Assembly: GCA_963693365.1 (NCBI GenBank)
Contig: CAVNZM010000017.1
Coordinates: 3,534,001 to 3,598,000, forward strand
Source: Amoebidium appalachense
Taxonomy: Eukaryota > Ichthyosporea
Direction of reading: 5' to 3'
Length of the DNA stretch: 64,000 bases
In this document: positions 1-10,212 of the stretch, in pieces
Numbering within the stretch: position 1 is the stretch's first letter
Layout of the letters: every line of letters begins with the position of its first letter
Notes under the pieces: model-generated
Seen by the model: the letters and a program-made list of their open reading frames with translations, nothing else
Told to the model about the DNA's origin: nothing
Database searches by the model: none
Translations under genes and position numbers: made by a program

Positions 1-303
1 TGCGCGGTGGGGTCCATTTGCCTTGCCCTCGGGGGCCACCTTCTCGCTGGTGCTGTTTGCTGGCGCCGTGAGGCCTGCAGCCGGGTTGCTGATGGAGCGC
101 CCCCAACGGTCCGTGTCGGCCAGGTTGAAGCCCAGCACGTCGTAGCCCGTGGCGTCGTAGCCGTTGAGGTCGTATGCAATGCCCCGCAGCCCCAGCCGCC
201 CATGGTCCCCGACAGGGGTGGGCGGGGTGGGGGAGGCATCGCCACTGGCGCCGTGGCCCATCATTAGGCACGCCACGGCGGCCGCACACAGCAGCGACCG
301 CAT
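1..303 (-). CDS. Secreted protein, 5' end only (runs off the left edge)
   Basis: An open frame of 101 codons starts at the ATG on the complement of 301-303 and stays open to the window edge. The first 20 or so residues form a typical signal peptide: MRSLLCAAAVACLMMGHGAS, a basic residue, a hydrophobic core and small residues before a likely cleavage site. A Pro/Thr linker follows, then a tyrosine/glycine/aspartate repeat that reads like GYDATGYDVLGFN. Such Gly-Tyr-Asp/Phe-Asn repeats occur in extracellular or wall proteins of several protists, but I cannot assign a function. The frame is GC-rich, uses C/G third positions as NDK does, and has no stop, which supports real coding. It is divergent from the UFSP2-like gene, so 304-960 probably holds both promoters. 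Confidence 0.6.
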   Translation of the reverse strand, partial: MRSLLCAAAVACLMMGHGASGDASPTPPTPVGDHGRLGLRGIAYDLNGYDATGYDVLGFNLADTDRWGRSISNPAAGLTAPANSTSEKVAPEGKANGPHRA

Positions 304-960
304 GGCTGGGTTCGGAAAAGTTAGATACGTCTAGGTCTTAGCACGCTAAAGAGATAAATAACGCGATATGCTAGCAGGCAGCCCCTTCCGTTACACGAGC
401 AAGCCAACACTACACTCATCATGTGTGACCCCTCAGCCTGAACGGGGCCAGCTGGCGCAGCTTACAGATGATTGGCCACCTAAAGAGATTGAAAAGATGT
501 GATTGGGTACTGCTTCATATCCAATCAAAATATCTTGTAAAAAGCCATATGCAGTAGCGCCTACAGAGCTACGTGAACTTTATCAAATCAAACAAGATTG
601 AATCAAGTAGACCAATCGCATCGCGCTAAATGAAATTGCCTTCCATATAAAAGTATGTACCCCTACCATATTTAGAAGTCCAAGGTAGCTATATAAGGCA
701 AAAGGAACTTTGGTATCGCCACCATGGGACACCACATGCGATGTACAAAACAGTGATGTAGGTACGTATTGTAGGTGCATGTAGCGCGCCTGAGAGTAGG
801 CCACTGCGCAGCGGACATGTAGCGGGATTTTCTCTTGCTTATAATAAAGAAGTTTTTAGTCCGAGGCGCTGTACTGTAGACTGGACATGCAGGTACCCCT
901 CCTCCACCCAGCACTCAATGGAGCGGCTCCTGCCAGTGATGCGCGGTAAACCAATCATCA
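304..960. promoter_or_regulatory. Divergent intergenic/promoter region
   Basis: Moderately AT-rich, without a convincing gene. It separates the minus-strand secreted-protein gene from the plus-strand UFSP2-like gene. A TATATAA-type box lies at 690-697 and CCAAT-like motifs near 590-615 and 948-953. No transcription start can be placed from sequence alone. An ATG at 961 opens a 78-codon frame, but I could not join it convincingly to the first conserved protease exon. Confidence 0.35.
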
Positions 961-1226
961 ATGCGGAACTTGGAAATTCAGAGTCAGCGCGGCGCCGCGG
1001 GCGGCGGATCGGAGGGCACCTGCAGTACAGGCGGGACTGGGAGAGCCTACGACCGTTTGTATGTTAAAAAGAATAGGGGGGCCACCTGGACAGAGATGCG
1101 CGGCTTCTGTGAGCGCACGGCAGGGCGGTATGGTTGCTGTGCACCCGTATGCGCACCAGGTGTGTGTGTGCCCAGCTGTTGCTTTCAAGCCAGCTAGCGG
1201 CCCACTGACGCCTTGTGGGCCAACAG

Positions 1227-3470
1227 CAGCTGCTGGGGCTGGCCACGGCCGACCCGCCCTGCCCGCTGCTGGGCTGGCTGGTGGGCTATGACGCCACCGT
1301 GCTGAGCGTGTGCGTGCCACAGGCCCTGGGGGTGGTGGGGGTGGGGTAGGAGGTGGCTGAACGTGTGTGCAGGCAGGCCTGTGTGCTGCGCACAGACAAA
1401 GGCCAGCCGCTGTGGGCACAAGAGTTGCAGGCGGCAACAGACACCCTGCCCGCAGGTGCGAGCCTCAGGCACGGAGGGGTGGGGGGGTTGGGGGGGGGGT
1501 CAGGGACACGGAGGGGGCAGGGTTGGTGAGTGGGTGGGTGGGGGGGGGGGGGGGGAGAGGGGGGGGGGGGGGGGGGGGGGGAGGGCGGGGGGAGGGGGCA
1601 GGCAGGGAGCTGACAGGGCTGCAGGACTTGGGCTGGTAGGGGTGGTGGTGGGGAACAAGGGCGGGCTGGACTGGGTGGAAGCAAACAGCGCACAGGTGCA
1701 GGTAACAAGCCCCAAGCGGGCCTGAAGCCTGCATGTGGCTCAGGGTCTGGCACCTGTGCCGTGCGGTGTAGGCTGAACCGGTGTGCTTCCTTGCAACACG
1801 CCTGCTTTTCCTTGCGTGCTGTGGGCCATTCAAGTGCGTGTGGATAAACGGACAGCCGGGCCGAGTTGCAGCCAGCCAGGGGGTGACTTGGGGGGGAGGC
1901 AGAGGCACGGGCTGGGGACTGCCGTGGCGGTGGTGGGGCCGGACGGAGTGGGCTGGCACAGGCTGGGGGAGGACGGGCACTTGCAGGCGGCAGACACACG
2001 GCCAGCAGAGGGTCTGGGGGCCAGCCACTTGCTGCTGCACGGCACCTGGGCCTGCACCCTGCCCCTGTGCCCGGGTGCAGGTAAAGTGCTCCCCCAGAGC
2101 GGGGGAGGGGGGAGGGGGGGGGTGGAACGCCATTTACAGGGGGAGGGCAGGAGGCCTCAAAGGACAAGGAGTGCAGGTGGCAGCGACGCTTTCAAGCAGC
2201 AGTTCTGTGTTCGTGCTGGGCACCAACCAGTACACTGTGCGCTGGGGCAGGTGCCCTTGTGGTGTTGGGGAAGGGGGGGGCACGAGTATGTGCTGACGGC
2301 AGGGCAGGCAGTACGGGGGGGGCAGCGGTGGGGAGCCTGGGGCTGCTGGCACAGGGCACGGTGCCGTGGCTGCACGTGGCCCACCGCACTGCGCCTGCGC
2401 CTGTGCCCCTGACCGTGCACCACAAAGGTACATGCCTGCCCTGCTGCAACCCCTCCTCCCCCCCCTCCCCCCCCCCCCCCCCCCCTCTGCCCGCAGCTAA
2501 CATCCCCCTGCAGGTGCCCAGGGTGCCCGTGCTCTCTGTGTGCGCCTGCAGACCGTGGCCTACGTGCCGGCCACCGTGCAGGCCTCAGGGGCCGTGTGCC
2601 TGTATGCTGCGGCCATGGCCAGAGACCTGCAACGGGTGCTGGCTGGGCAGGAGGCCACGGGCACCAGCCAGGTGTGTGCTTGGATGGAGACAGAGGTGGA
2701 CGGGGTGTGGGGTGGGAAGGGACGAAGGCTGAGTGTGTGTCTCGGCAGGTTGTGCGGCAGCACCAGCCTGAGGGCCTGCCCCACTTGGTGGCCACGTGCT
2801 GGCCGGCAGACGGCACAGACAGCAAACCACAGGCAGGTGAGGCCAATGGCAGGGTGGCATGTGGCCCATGGTGCGGCGGCATGTGGCCAAGGCCAGGGTA
2901 CTTGTGGCCAAAGGCAGCGTGCATGTGGCCAATGGCAGGCTGCATGTGGCCAGTCGCAGGGTGGCATGTGGGCAGGTGGGATGTGGCCAGTAGCAAGGTG
3001 GCAGGTGGGCAGGTGGGATGCGGCCAATAGCAGGGTGGCATGTGGGCAGGTGGGATGCGGCCAATGGCATGTGGCCCATGGCAGGGTGGCAGGTGGCCCA
3101 TGGCTGGGTGGCACTTAACATTAACCCTCTCCAGTGGCGCAGCGGCAGACACTGCACCAGCGGCTGCTGCTGCCTTCCCGTCCTCTCCTCAGGGCCCCCC
3201 AGGCACTGACCTTCACGGCACAGCAAACAGCAACAGGTGCAGCCCTGTGCGCGGGGGTGGGTTTGGGATAAGGGGGGTTGTTTTGACAGGCAGGGCAGGG
3301 CGGCTACGTGACGTCCACTTGGGGCTGGCCAACCCACAGGGTGGGTTGCTGGAGGGTGGGGGTGAGGGGCAAGAGGAGGGGCTGAGACCGGGACAGGGGG
3401 TGAGGTGGGGCTGGTGCGGGGCAGCTACGAGTACTACCACTATGGCCAAGACGGCCTGGATGACAGGGTG

Positions 3471-3505
<35 letters not shown>

Positions 3506-4750
3506 CCCCCCCCCCTCCCAAAAAAAAACACGGGCACACACACACACAACATGCTCTTGCTCAGCCTGGGAGAGGTTCAGGTTCCTTAATATTTTTAGTT
3601 CGGTCACCTGAGGCTGATGGAGAATCTTGTGCCACGACCTGCCGCCACCAAGAGCACTTGGCCTGCCTCCACCTGCCATGATATCAAGGCCCACTCACCC
3701 CCAAAATCTCATGTTGCCATAATAGTCTCTATCTTCTGGGCCCCATGCACACTGGCGTTACCTGGTTTGCTTGGAGTTCTTGCGGTGGGCAATTAGGCTA
3801 ACTGATGTGCAGGGCTGGGGCTGTGCCTACCGGGCACTGCAGACACTGGTGTCGCACTTGCTGCTGGGTCACGTGGTGGCCGGCCACGTGCCCAGCCACA
3901 GAACAATCCAGCAGGCCCTGGTCCAGCTGGTACGTGCCCCTTGGCACCAGGGGGGGGGGGGGGGGGGGGGGGGGGGGCTGACCGTGCCTGTGGGTTGTGT
4001 CGGGGGAGCATAGGGGGACCGGGAGAGCAGTATTGTGGGGTCGCAGCAGTGGCTGGGCACGTACGAGGCCTGCCTGGTGCTAGGCCACCTCTACCAGGTG
4101 CGCACACACACCCCCCTGGCCCGACCTGCCCTCCCCCCCTAACCCTGGCGCAGGTGGACTGCCGCATAGTCAGTGTGGCCGACCGCAGCCAGCTGCCCGG
4201 CCAGGCCCGCACCCTGCTCAGGCACTTTGCCACACACGGCACCCCCGCCATGCTCGGTACGTGTGTGTGCCCAGCAGGGGTGCAGAAAGGTAGTCTGGCT
4301 GTTGCAGGGTGAGCGGTGCACATTTGTACGTGTCTTCGGCACGTCACTTCTGCTCTCTCGGTTTGGACGGAGGGTCTTCTGTCTACCATGCCTTCTGCTT
4401 GTATTTTCAGTTTAAGGGTGTTACTTATCGCAGGTCCAGGCGCTTGATCTATTTTCAGGCTGTGCGTCTTATGCATTTCGTGTGTGTCTATGTGTGTGTG
4501 TGCTCTTGTTCAAGTGCCCTGGGTAGTGCCTTGTGCAATATCTCCCTTACGGCGACTGTGTTTGTGTGCCTGACGGGTGGGGGCCCGGGGGCTGCAGGGG
4601 GAGGGGTGCTGGCGCACACTATGCTGGGGGTGTGGTATGAGCCGGCAACCGGCGCCATGCAGCTGCTCATTCTGGATCCTCACTACACCGGGTATGCCCC
4701 AGCACCCACCTACTACTATCCAACTCCTGCCTGCCATCACACCCCCCCCC

Positions 4751-4792
<42 letters not shown>

Positions 4793-5118
4793 CCCCTCCC
4801 CCCCTGCCGCCCTCCCCCGCCCGTCTCCTTCCCCCCCCCCATACAGAAGCACACAGGCACGTATGGACTTCAAGGGGGCATGGGGTCCACACACACCATC
4901 TGGTGCCTTATGCTCGCTTGTGTGGCTGTGGGGTTGTAGTGTGGTGGGTTTCAGGAGCTATGGCTAAGGTTTGCTAAGTGCCGGCCCCGTTTTGCTGCAG
5001 GGCCGACGAAGCAGACACGGTGCAGCGCAAGGGCTGGTGCGGGTGGAAGGACCTCGATTTTCTGGCCCCGGCCACCCCCTACAACCTGTGCCTGCCCCTC
5101 TGCCCCGACACCATATAG
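1227..5118 (+). CDS. UFSP2: Ufm1-specific protease (UFSP2-like), multi-exon
   Basis: Cysteine protease (peptidase C78) that matures the ubiquitin-like modifier UFM1 and removes it from targets, usually at the ER. Exons inferred from conserved protein and GT-AG sites with matching phases: about 1227-1345, 1373-1455, 1880-2080, 2169-2250, 2312-2427, 2514-2671, 2749-2836, 3135-3236, 3299-3340, 3397-3467, 3813-3929, 4014-4097, 4154-4256, 4598-4691, 5001-5118. The catalytic domain is intact: GSYEYYHYGQDGLDD, then GWGCAYRALQTL with the nucleophile Cys codon at 3822-3824, then LILDPHYTG with the Asp and His at 4675-4677 and 4681-4683, then GWCGWKDLDF and the conserved C-terminus NLCLPLCPDTI followed by TAG. 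The N-terminal half is recognisable only by position and frame, and the true start is unresolved (the ATG at 961 is one candidate). Several introns carry 20-60 base C or G runs. The C-terminal exons are secure; the first two or three exon edges are estimates. Confidence 0.88.
1490..1600. repeat. Poly-G-rich intron tract
   Basis: The intron between exons 1373-1455 and about 1880-2080 of the UFSP2-like gene holds dense G runs (about 1540-1583 is almost pure G with a few A/C). In the pre-mRNA this is G-rich on the sense strand. It produces long Gly/Arg or Pro frames that are artefacts. Confidence 0.85.
2455..2486. repeat. Poly-C intron tract before exon 2514-2671
   Basis: A C/T-rich tract with a nearly pure C run close to the acceptor of the following exon, where it probably serves as the polypyrimidine tract. 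Confidence 0.8.
2848..3118. repeat. Degenerate minisatellite in a UFSP2 intron
   Basis: About a dozen imperfect copies of a unit near 18-22 bp built around GGCATGTGGCC and GGCAGGTGGGC lie wholly inside the intron 2837-3134. The repeat stays open in several frames, which explains the long Trp/His/Gly frames on both strands here; none of those is a gene. Confidence 0.8.
3474..3520. repeat. Poly-C tract directly after a splice donor
   Basis: A run of about 45 C with rare T starts within 10 bases of the donor that follows the GSYEYYHY exon, in a 345-base intron. Similar G or C runs occur in other introns of the gene (G at 3951-3977, C at 4741-4803). Confidence 0.85.
4741..4803. repeat. Poly-C tract in the last UFSP2 intron
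   Basis: About 60 bases of C with a few T interruptions, about 50 bases after the donor that follows the DPHYTG exon. Confidence 0.85.
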
Positions 5119-5139
5119 CCGCAGCACACTTGTGCACAG

Positions 5140-5335
5140 GCTTGGCAGGTGGAGGCACACACAATATACAGGCAGTGTGGAGCTGTGCACACAGATAGAC
5201 AAGTTTAGTAGCCTAGGTGTGTACACAATTAAACTTATGTAGTAGTCTAGGTGTGCACACAGCACAGGCAGTGTGGAGCTGTCGCACAGGACGTAGATCA
5301 TACAGCCTACACGTGCACACAGGCATAGTCCAAAG
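5140..5335. repeat. Degenerate repeats downstream of UFSP2
   Basis: Variants of CAGGCAGTGTGGAGCTGT and of TAGGTGTGCACACA recur two to four times. They lie in the probable 3' UTR or spacer. No gene seen. Confidence 0.55.
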
Positions 5336-5457
5336 CTACGGTATACGTGCCCCCACATGATACGGGTGTAGGATCTGCCGTGTGCCAACCTGTGACCTGA
5401 CTCGCTGCTGGTTGACTGGCGTATGCACGTGGAGTGTGGCATAAGTGGCTGACGGCC

Positions 5458-5463
5458 AATAAA
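5458..5463 (+). terminator. Candidate poly(A) signal of the UFSP2-like gene
   Basis: AATAAA, 340 bases past the stop codon. It is the first such hexamer on this strand after the gene. Assignment is by position only. Confidence 0.4.
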
Positions 5464-6153
5464 GATGGGGGACGTGGGTGTGCCTCCGGTGTGCCTTTGG
5501 GCCACGGCAGGTGTGTGTGTCAGCTAATCCTTGAACAGCCAGGTCGAGACCTAATAGTCTTGGAAAGGTCCGGAAACTTTTCTTTCACAGCACGTATGCA
5601 CGAGCAAGGCGCTGCGGGATTTTTTGCTGTGCTCGTGGGCTAGGCCAGCAAGAGTTTGCGGTGCATGGCTAACAACGTCTGTTGGCAAAAAACGGGGACT
5701 GTCGGGCACACAGTTTCTGTGAGGCGTGCATGTGAGAAGGGCAATTAAAGTACATATGGAGAGGAAGGTGACCACTGACCCGCATCTGTATTCTATAGTG
5801 TGGTTCGTGTCCGTAATAATGTGGTGCGTCCCTGACTGCAAACCTCACAAGTTGTTGTGGGGTGTTCCCCTTGTGTGTCTTGCTCTGCACGGCAGCCTTA
5901 TGCAGACCCTTCGCTGTCTTTCCTGTGTACACTGTAGTATTTATTGTACATGTTGGGTGTCCCCAGCCCACTACATAGCTGGTGTCCCCTCAAAGCGCCT
6001 CGGTTCCTATTGGTGCATGGCGCACCTCACGTGTGATTGGCGCACCACGCACCCCAGCCACGTGCACAGATCTGCCTGCTGTGGCACAAAAGGCGCAGGC
6101 ACCCTCCCCACCTGCCAGTCTCCCACCCTGCAGCTCCCCCCCCCTCCGCCACC
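5464..6153. other. Spacer / NDK upstream region
   Basis: No convincing coding sequence. The last 150 bases before the NDK start contain two direct GGCGCACC-type repeats near 6019-6047 and a C-rich stretch at 6135-6149 running into the Kozak context. Probably holds the NDK promoter and 5' UTR. Confidence 0.4.
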
Positions 6154-6609
6154 ATGTCTACCGAGCGCACTTACATCATGATCAAGCCCGACGGCGTGCA
6201 GCGCGGGCTTGTGGGCAAAATCATCGAGCGGTTCGAGGCCAAGGGCTTCAAGCTGGTGGCGCTCAAGCTCAAGCAGCCCACGCAGGCGCTGCTGGAGCAG
6301 CACTACGCCGACCTGGCCGCCCGCCCGTTCTTCCCCGGCCTGGTCAAGTACATGTCCAGCGGCCCCGTGTGCTGCATGGTCTGGGAGGGCCTCAACGCGG
6401 TCAAGACCGGCCGGCAGATGCTGGGCGCCACAAATCCGGCCGACAGCGCCCCGGGCACCATCCGCGGGGACTTCTGCGTGCAGGTGGGCCGCAACATCTG
6501 CCACGGGTCCGACAGCGTGGAGTCTGCCCAGAAGGAGATTGCTCTCTGGTTCTCTGAGGACGAGCTGTGCCAGTGGACCCCCGCCCAGCAGGGCTGGATC
6601 TACGAGTAG
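6154..6609 (+). CDS. NDK: Nucleoside diphosphate kinase
   Basis: A 151-residue intronless protein, the usual size of group I NDP kinases, which transfer the gamma-phosphate from ATP to other (d)NDPs through a phosphohistidine. The start [19 protein letters not shown] is the family signature. The active-site segment [12 protein letters not shown] carries the catalytic His and the preceding Asn, and the C-terminus WIYE followed by TAG is canonical. The start ATG is in the context GCCACCATGT, a strong Kozak match, and no in-frame upstream ATG adds conserved sequence. No targeting peptide is visible, so the product is probably cytosolic. Its normal termination at TAG is evidence that TAG is a real stop in this genome. 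An AATAAA lies five bases past the stop. Confidence 0.97.
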   Translation: MSTERTYIMIKPDGVQRGLVGKIIERFEAKGFKLVALKLKQPTQALLEQHYADLAARPFFPGLVKYMSSGPVCCMVWEGLNAVKTGRQMLGATNPADSAPGTIRGDFCVQVGRNICHGSDSVESAQKEIALWFSEDELCQWTPAQQGWIYE

Positions 6610-6613
6610 ACGC

Positions 6614-6619
6614 AATAAA
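6614..6619 (+). terminator. Poly(A) signal of NDK
   Basis: AATAAA immediately 3' of the NDK stop codon, implying a very short 3' UTR. Confidence 0.7.
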
Positions 6620-7066
6620 CGTAGCAGTCCTGTGCCGTGGATGCTAACATGGCCCGTGCACAGACCGGCTTACGTTAACGCACTGTGGTTGTGGTAGGGT
6701 ACACCAGGGCTGGACCGAACTTGGGCAGTTTTTTGCAGGGGTCAGCCAGTGGAAGGAACACACACACACATACACACACACACACCAGAGACACACACGC
6801 ATGCCAAGGGTTTCTATGCATGGCAAAAAACTTGCCCTGTTTTTCTTGCCGGCCACTCTTTTCTCCGAGGGGTCTAGTGGCTCGTTGGGAACATGGAGCT
6901 TCACATGTACTCTATTTGTCCTTTTGAAGCCAGACAGGCTCCACCGGGGAGGAGGGGGGGGGGCACGAACCCTGTGAGTGGCAGAGTGCACGTGCCTGCA
7001 GACGGGGCCACATACGAGAGCGCTGACAAGACAGCCGGGGGAGTTAATAAGGATTTTGCTAGCAAG
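6620..7066. other. Intergenic, no gene seen
   Basis: Contains a short AC microsatellite at 6760-6784 and otherwise unique sequence. Frames here are short and without family features. Confidence 0.5.
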
Positions 7067-7320
7067 CCTTGTTGGGTGTACACATCAAACAAATGGATGT
7101 TGAGCCTACATATGAAAAAGGTGTTGGGTCCACATATGAACAAGAGGGTGTTGGGTCTACCAATCAATTATGTGGACGTTGGGTCTACTATATCGAACTG
7201 TTGTTATCAAACGCATGGATGTTGGGCCTAGTTTTTTTTTTTTTTTTTTTTTTTGGGGGGGGGGGGGGTCTACATTATCAAACAACTGAATGCATGTTAG
7301 GTCTACGCATCAAACAAGCT
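7067..7320. repeat. Degenerate tandem repeat, unit about 30-40 bp
   Basis: At least six diverged copies of a unit like GTTGGGTCTACATATCAAAC occur head to tail, broken by a T-run then G-run (about 7231-7268). It resembles an old minisatellite. No coding function. Confidence 0.75.
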
Positions 7321-7879
7321 GGGCTCTGGGGGCTTCAGTGCCTGTGTGTGTGCAGGCCCCCCACCCACACACACACACCGAGGCTCCCCGTCATGCACAT
7401 ATGTGTGTGGTGCCTCAGCACAACTGGTTGCATGGTAACAGGCCATGGCACCAGCTCACACTGGCAAGGTGCCAGCAGCTGGCCCACCAGTAAGAGTCGG
7501 AGTAGTTTTGGAGACTGGTAGGTGTAGCACAATGTCATCGGTTCCCACACTTAACTTTTCAGCCGGGGAAGACGGGATCCACACTATGTCCTGGCAATAA
7601 ATTTAGTCAACGCAAACTGAAACATACCAAGAATGACGTTGTAAGTACTAGTCAGTATATCATAATCTGATACATTGTTGTGCTTGAAAGCACACTGTGA
7701 CTGTCCATGCAGCCACAAAGCACACCTATTAGTTTTGCTGTGTTATCTAATATAAACCCTAGCCTATCTGCATTGCCTCTTTATCATTCCCCCCCCCCCC
7801 CAACCCCCACGGTCCCTTTCCCGGCCAACTCGCACTCCCGGAACAGATCTAGGAATCTAGACTTACGGCACCGCTCCCG

Positions 7880-7884
<5 letters not shown>

Positions 7885-7934
<50 letters not shown>

Positions 7935-7942
7935 ACACACAA
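7885..7942. repeat. C tract plus AC microsatellite
   Basis: About 40 C followed directly by about 10 AC units. Similar C-tract/AC or G-tract/TG pairings recur at 9121 and at 46015-46220. Confidence 0.85.
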
Positions 7943-8189
7943 ACAAGGAAAAACAAATGGAAAAAACAGAAGAAGAAGCACGATGAGGCACGACACTCAT
8001 TAGGTAGATAGCATGGTTATTGACATGGCACTGTGGCATGTACAACATGACCTTACGTGTTCTATATTACAACGAGGTCTATGCGCCGGTGATAGGTTAA
8101 AAAGAGAGGGGTGATGGAGAGAAACAAATTTGAGGACCGTAAAAAGATATGTAAACATGTTGGTGTGGGTGCGTGTGTGACTGTGTCTG

Positions 8190-8340
8190 TGGGAAGGAGG
8201 AGGGGGGGGGGAGGGGAGGGGGGGGGGGGGGGTGAGTGTGTGTTTGCAAATTGTGTGCTTGTGTGCCACGTGTGTCTGTGGGAGGCGGGTGGGGGGGGGG
8301 GGGGGGGGGGGGGGAGGGGGGGAGGGGGGGGAGGGCTGTG
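8190..8340. repeat. G-rich tracts in TG-rich DNA
   Basis: Two G-run blocks (about 8197-8231 and 8288-8333) separated by TG-rich sequence. Apparent long frames on either strand are low-complexity. Confidence 0.8.
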
Positions 8341-8399
8341 CATGTGTGAGCGTGTGTGTTAGTGTGCGCGCGTGTCTGTGAGAGGCCGGAGTGTGCAAG

Positions 8400-8443
<44 letters not shown>

Positions 8444-8518
8444 CGCACGCGCGTGTGTGTGTGTGAGTGTGTGTGTGTGTGTGTGATGTGTTTGTGTGTG
8501 CGTGTGTGTAGGCGTGTG

Positions 8519-8575
<57 letters not shown>

Positions 8576-8588
8576 CGTGCGTGTGTGC

Positions 8589-8621
<33 letters not shown>

Positions 8622-8908
8622 ATTGTGTCAGACGATGTGTGTTTGATTTGTAGGTGTGTATGCTGTGTGTGTGTGGAGGTGTGTCAGACTGCCCTTGTGG
8701 TGTGGTGTGTGTGTGTGTGCCGCGTCCGTGCGTCCGTGCGTGCGTGTGTGTGTCGGGTGAGGTGTGTGTGTGTGTGTGTGTGTGCGTGTGTGTGTGCGTG
8801 CGTGTGCGTGTGTGTGTGTGTGTCAGATGAGGTGTGTGTGTGTGTGTGTGTGTGTGCCGCGTCCGTGTGTGTGCGCGCGCGTGTGTGCGTGCGTGCGTGT
8901 GTGTGTGT

Positions 8909-8963
<55 letters not shown>

Positions 8964-9110
8964 ATAAGTGTGCTGGCGTATGGTGAGTGTTTGTGTGTGC
9001 GCGCGTGCAAGTGTACGTGTGTGTGTGCGTGTCGGGGTGTGTGTGTGTGTGCGTGTCGGGGTATGTGCAGGTGTGTGTGTGTTTGTGTGTGTATGTGTGT
9101 GTCTGTGTGA
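8400..9110. repeat. Long interrupted (TG)n microsatellite
   Basis: About 700 bases of mostly alternating TG with CG, CA and short unique interruptions. It yields Cys/Val frames on plus and His/Thr frames on minus that should not be annotated. Ends just before a C run at 9121-9146. Confidence 0.95.
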
Positions 9111-9146
9111 CTCCTTGCGTCCCCCCCCCCCCCCCCCCCCCCCCCC

Positions 9147-10011
9147 GCGCCCTGCACTGGTCCCTTCAACTGCCCCGTTCCTTGTTCCCCATCCCCCTTC
9201 CCATCTTTTCCCGGGAAGCGCAAGAAAGAGAGGGCGAGGCGAGAGAAAGAGAGTGAGGTTTTGAGAGATGGAAATGGAGAGAAAGAAAGAGAGCAAGTGT
9301 GCACACGAGTTTCTAGGTTGGGCGGTGGAAGAGGTTGTGAATGTAAGGAGAGAAGGTGGTAACGGTATATGCAAATGTATCTGGGCATAGACCAATTTCG
9401 TGAGTGCAGATGAATGTCTGTGCGTACACGCCTATGGACACGACTCAAAGAACGTTAACGCAGACTCATAGCTGCGCGCAGCGGCGATGGCGTTATCCAA
9501 GTAAGCAACGCAAACCGGCGCCGGCATAAAAACGATAAGACAACCACACTTTCAATAGCTTGCAGAGTAAGAATAATAGACATTTGCTTACACATGTTAT
9601 TGTGAAAGTTTGCTCAAAACGTGGCACACAGCCTACGCATACGGTCCTGGCTACGGACACCGTACCCTAGGCATTTTAGCTCTGTGATCAACATGATCAT
9701 GTTGGCAAGAAACAAACGTCATGTGATGTCGCCCGATTGGTGGCTAAAGCTGATTGGTTCAATATTGCGTAAGGCGCGAAAGTAACAGTCCGCCAGACTT
9801 AACGAGTTCTTTTTTCACAATTTTTCTAATTCTACGTTTAGTCCTACTGTCGGACTGTCCTACATCCCAATAGACCTATAAAAGATATAACTCTGTAGTA
9901 AAATATTTTTTTAATCAATATATTTGCTTTGGGCCAACACATTTTACAAAATTATCACTTAAAAGCTTGCAGCTTGGCGTTCAGAGGCTTGGAGCCGTAT
10001 TTTCGAAGTTT
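9147..10011. other. Unique AT-rich spacer
   Basis: Purine-rich to about 9300, then AT-rich. No gene, RNA gene or repeat recognised. Confidence 0.5.
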
Positions 10012-10212
10012 CAAGACTTCACTTTCACTTCGATCACTTCCTTTCACATCAAATTTTTTTCCCGATTTTCCACTATGACGGATATATAAGATTTTTCGCT
10101 TCTCTCTCTTTGTGGCTTCACTTTCACTTCTATCACTTTCCTTTCACATCAATTTTTTTTCCAGATTTTCCACTATGATGGATATATAAGAGCTTTCGCT
10201 TCTCTCTCTTTG
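10012..10212 (+). repeat. Tandem pair of about 99-bp TATA-containing modules
   Basis: Two consecutive copies share CTTCACTTTCACTT, a T-run, GATTTTCCACTATGA, GGATATATAAGA and CGCTTCTCTCTCTTTGTGG. Each holds a TATATAA box (10080-10090 and 10181-10190). A third diverged copy occurs at about 11257-11357. The layout looks like duplicated promoters, perhaps of a retroposed or LTR-type unit. Confidence 0.65.

Noticed and set aside
1286-2167. Long Pro-rich minus-strand frames and Gly-rich plus-strand frames
   Set aside because: They come from G/C homopolymers and lie antisense to, or within, introns of the UFSP2-like gene, whose exons explain the region.
2848-3118. CRISPR-like regular repeats
   Set aside because: The repeats are degenerate, have no unique spacers of constant length and lie in a spliced intron of a eukaryotic gene.
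6607-6609. Reassignment of TAG to an amino acid, suggested by TAG codons in retroelement pol frames
   Set aside because: NDK and the UFSP2-like gene both end at TAG exactly where the families normally terminate, so TAG is a stop here.
8496-9448. Long Cys/Val-rich (+) and His/Thr-rich (-) open frames, also at 45743-46451, 62191-62574 and 63153-63591
   Set aside because: They are translations of TG/AC microsatellites with no other protein signal.
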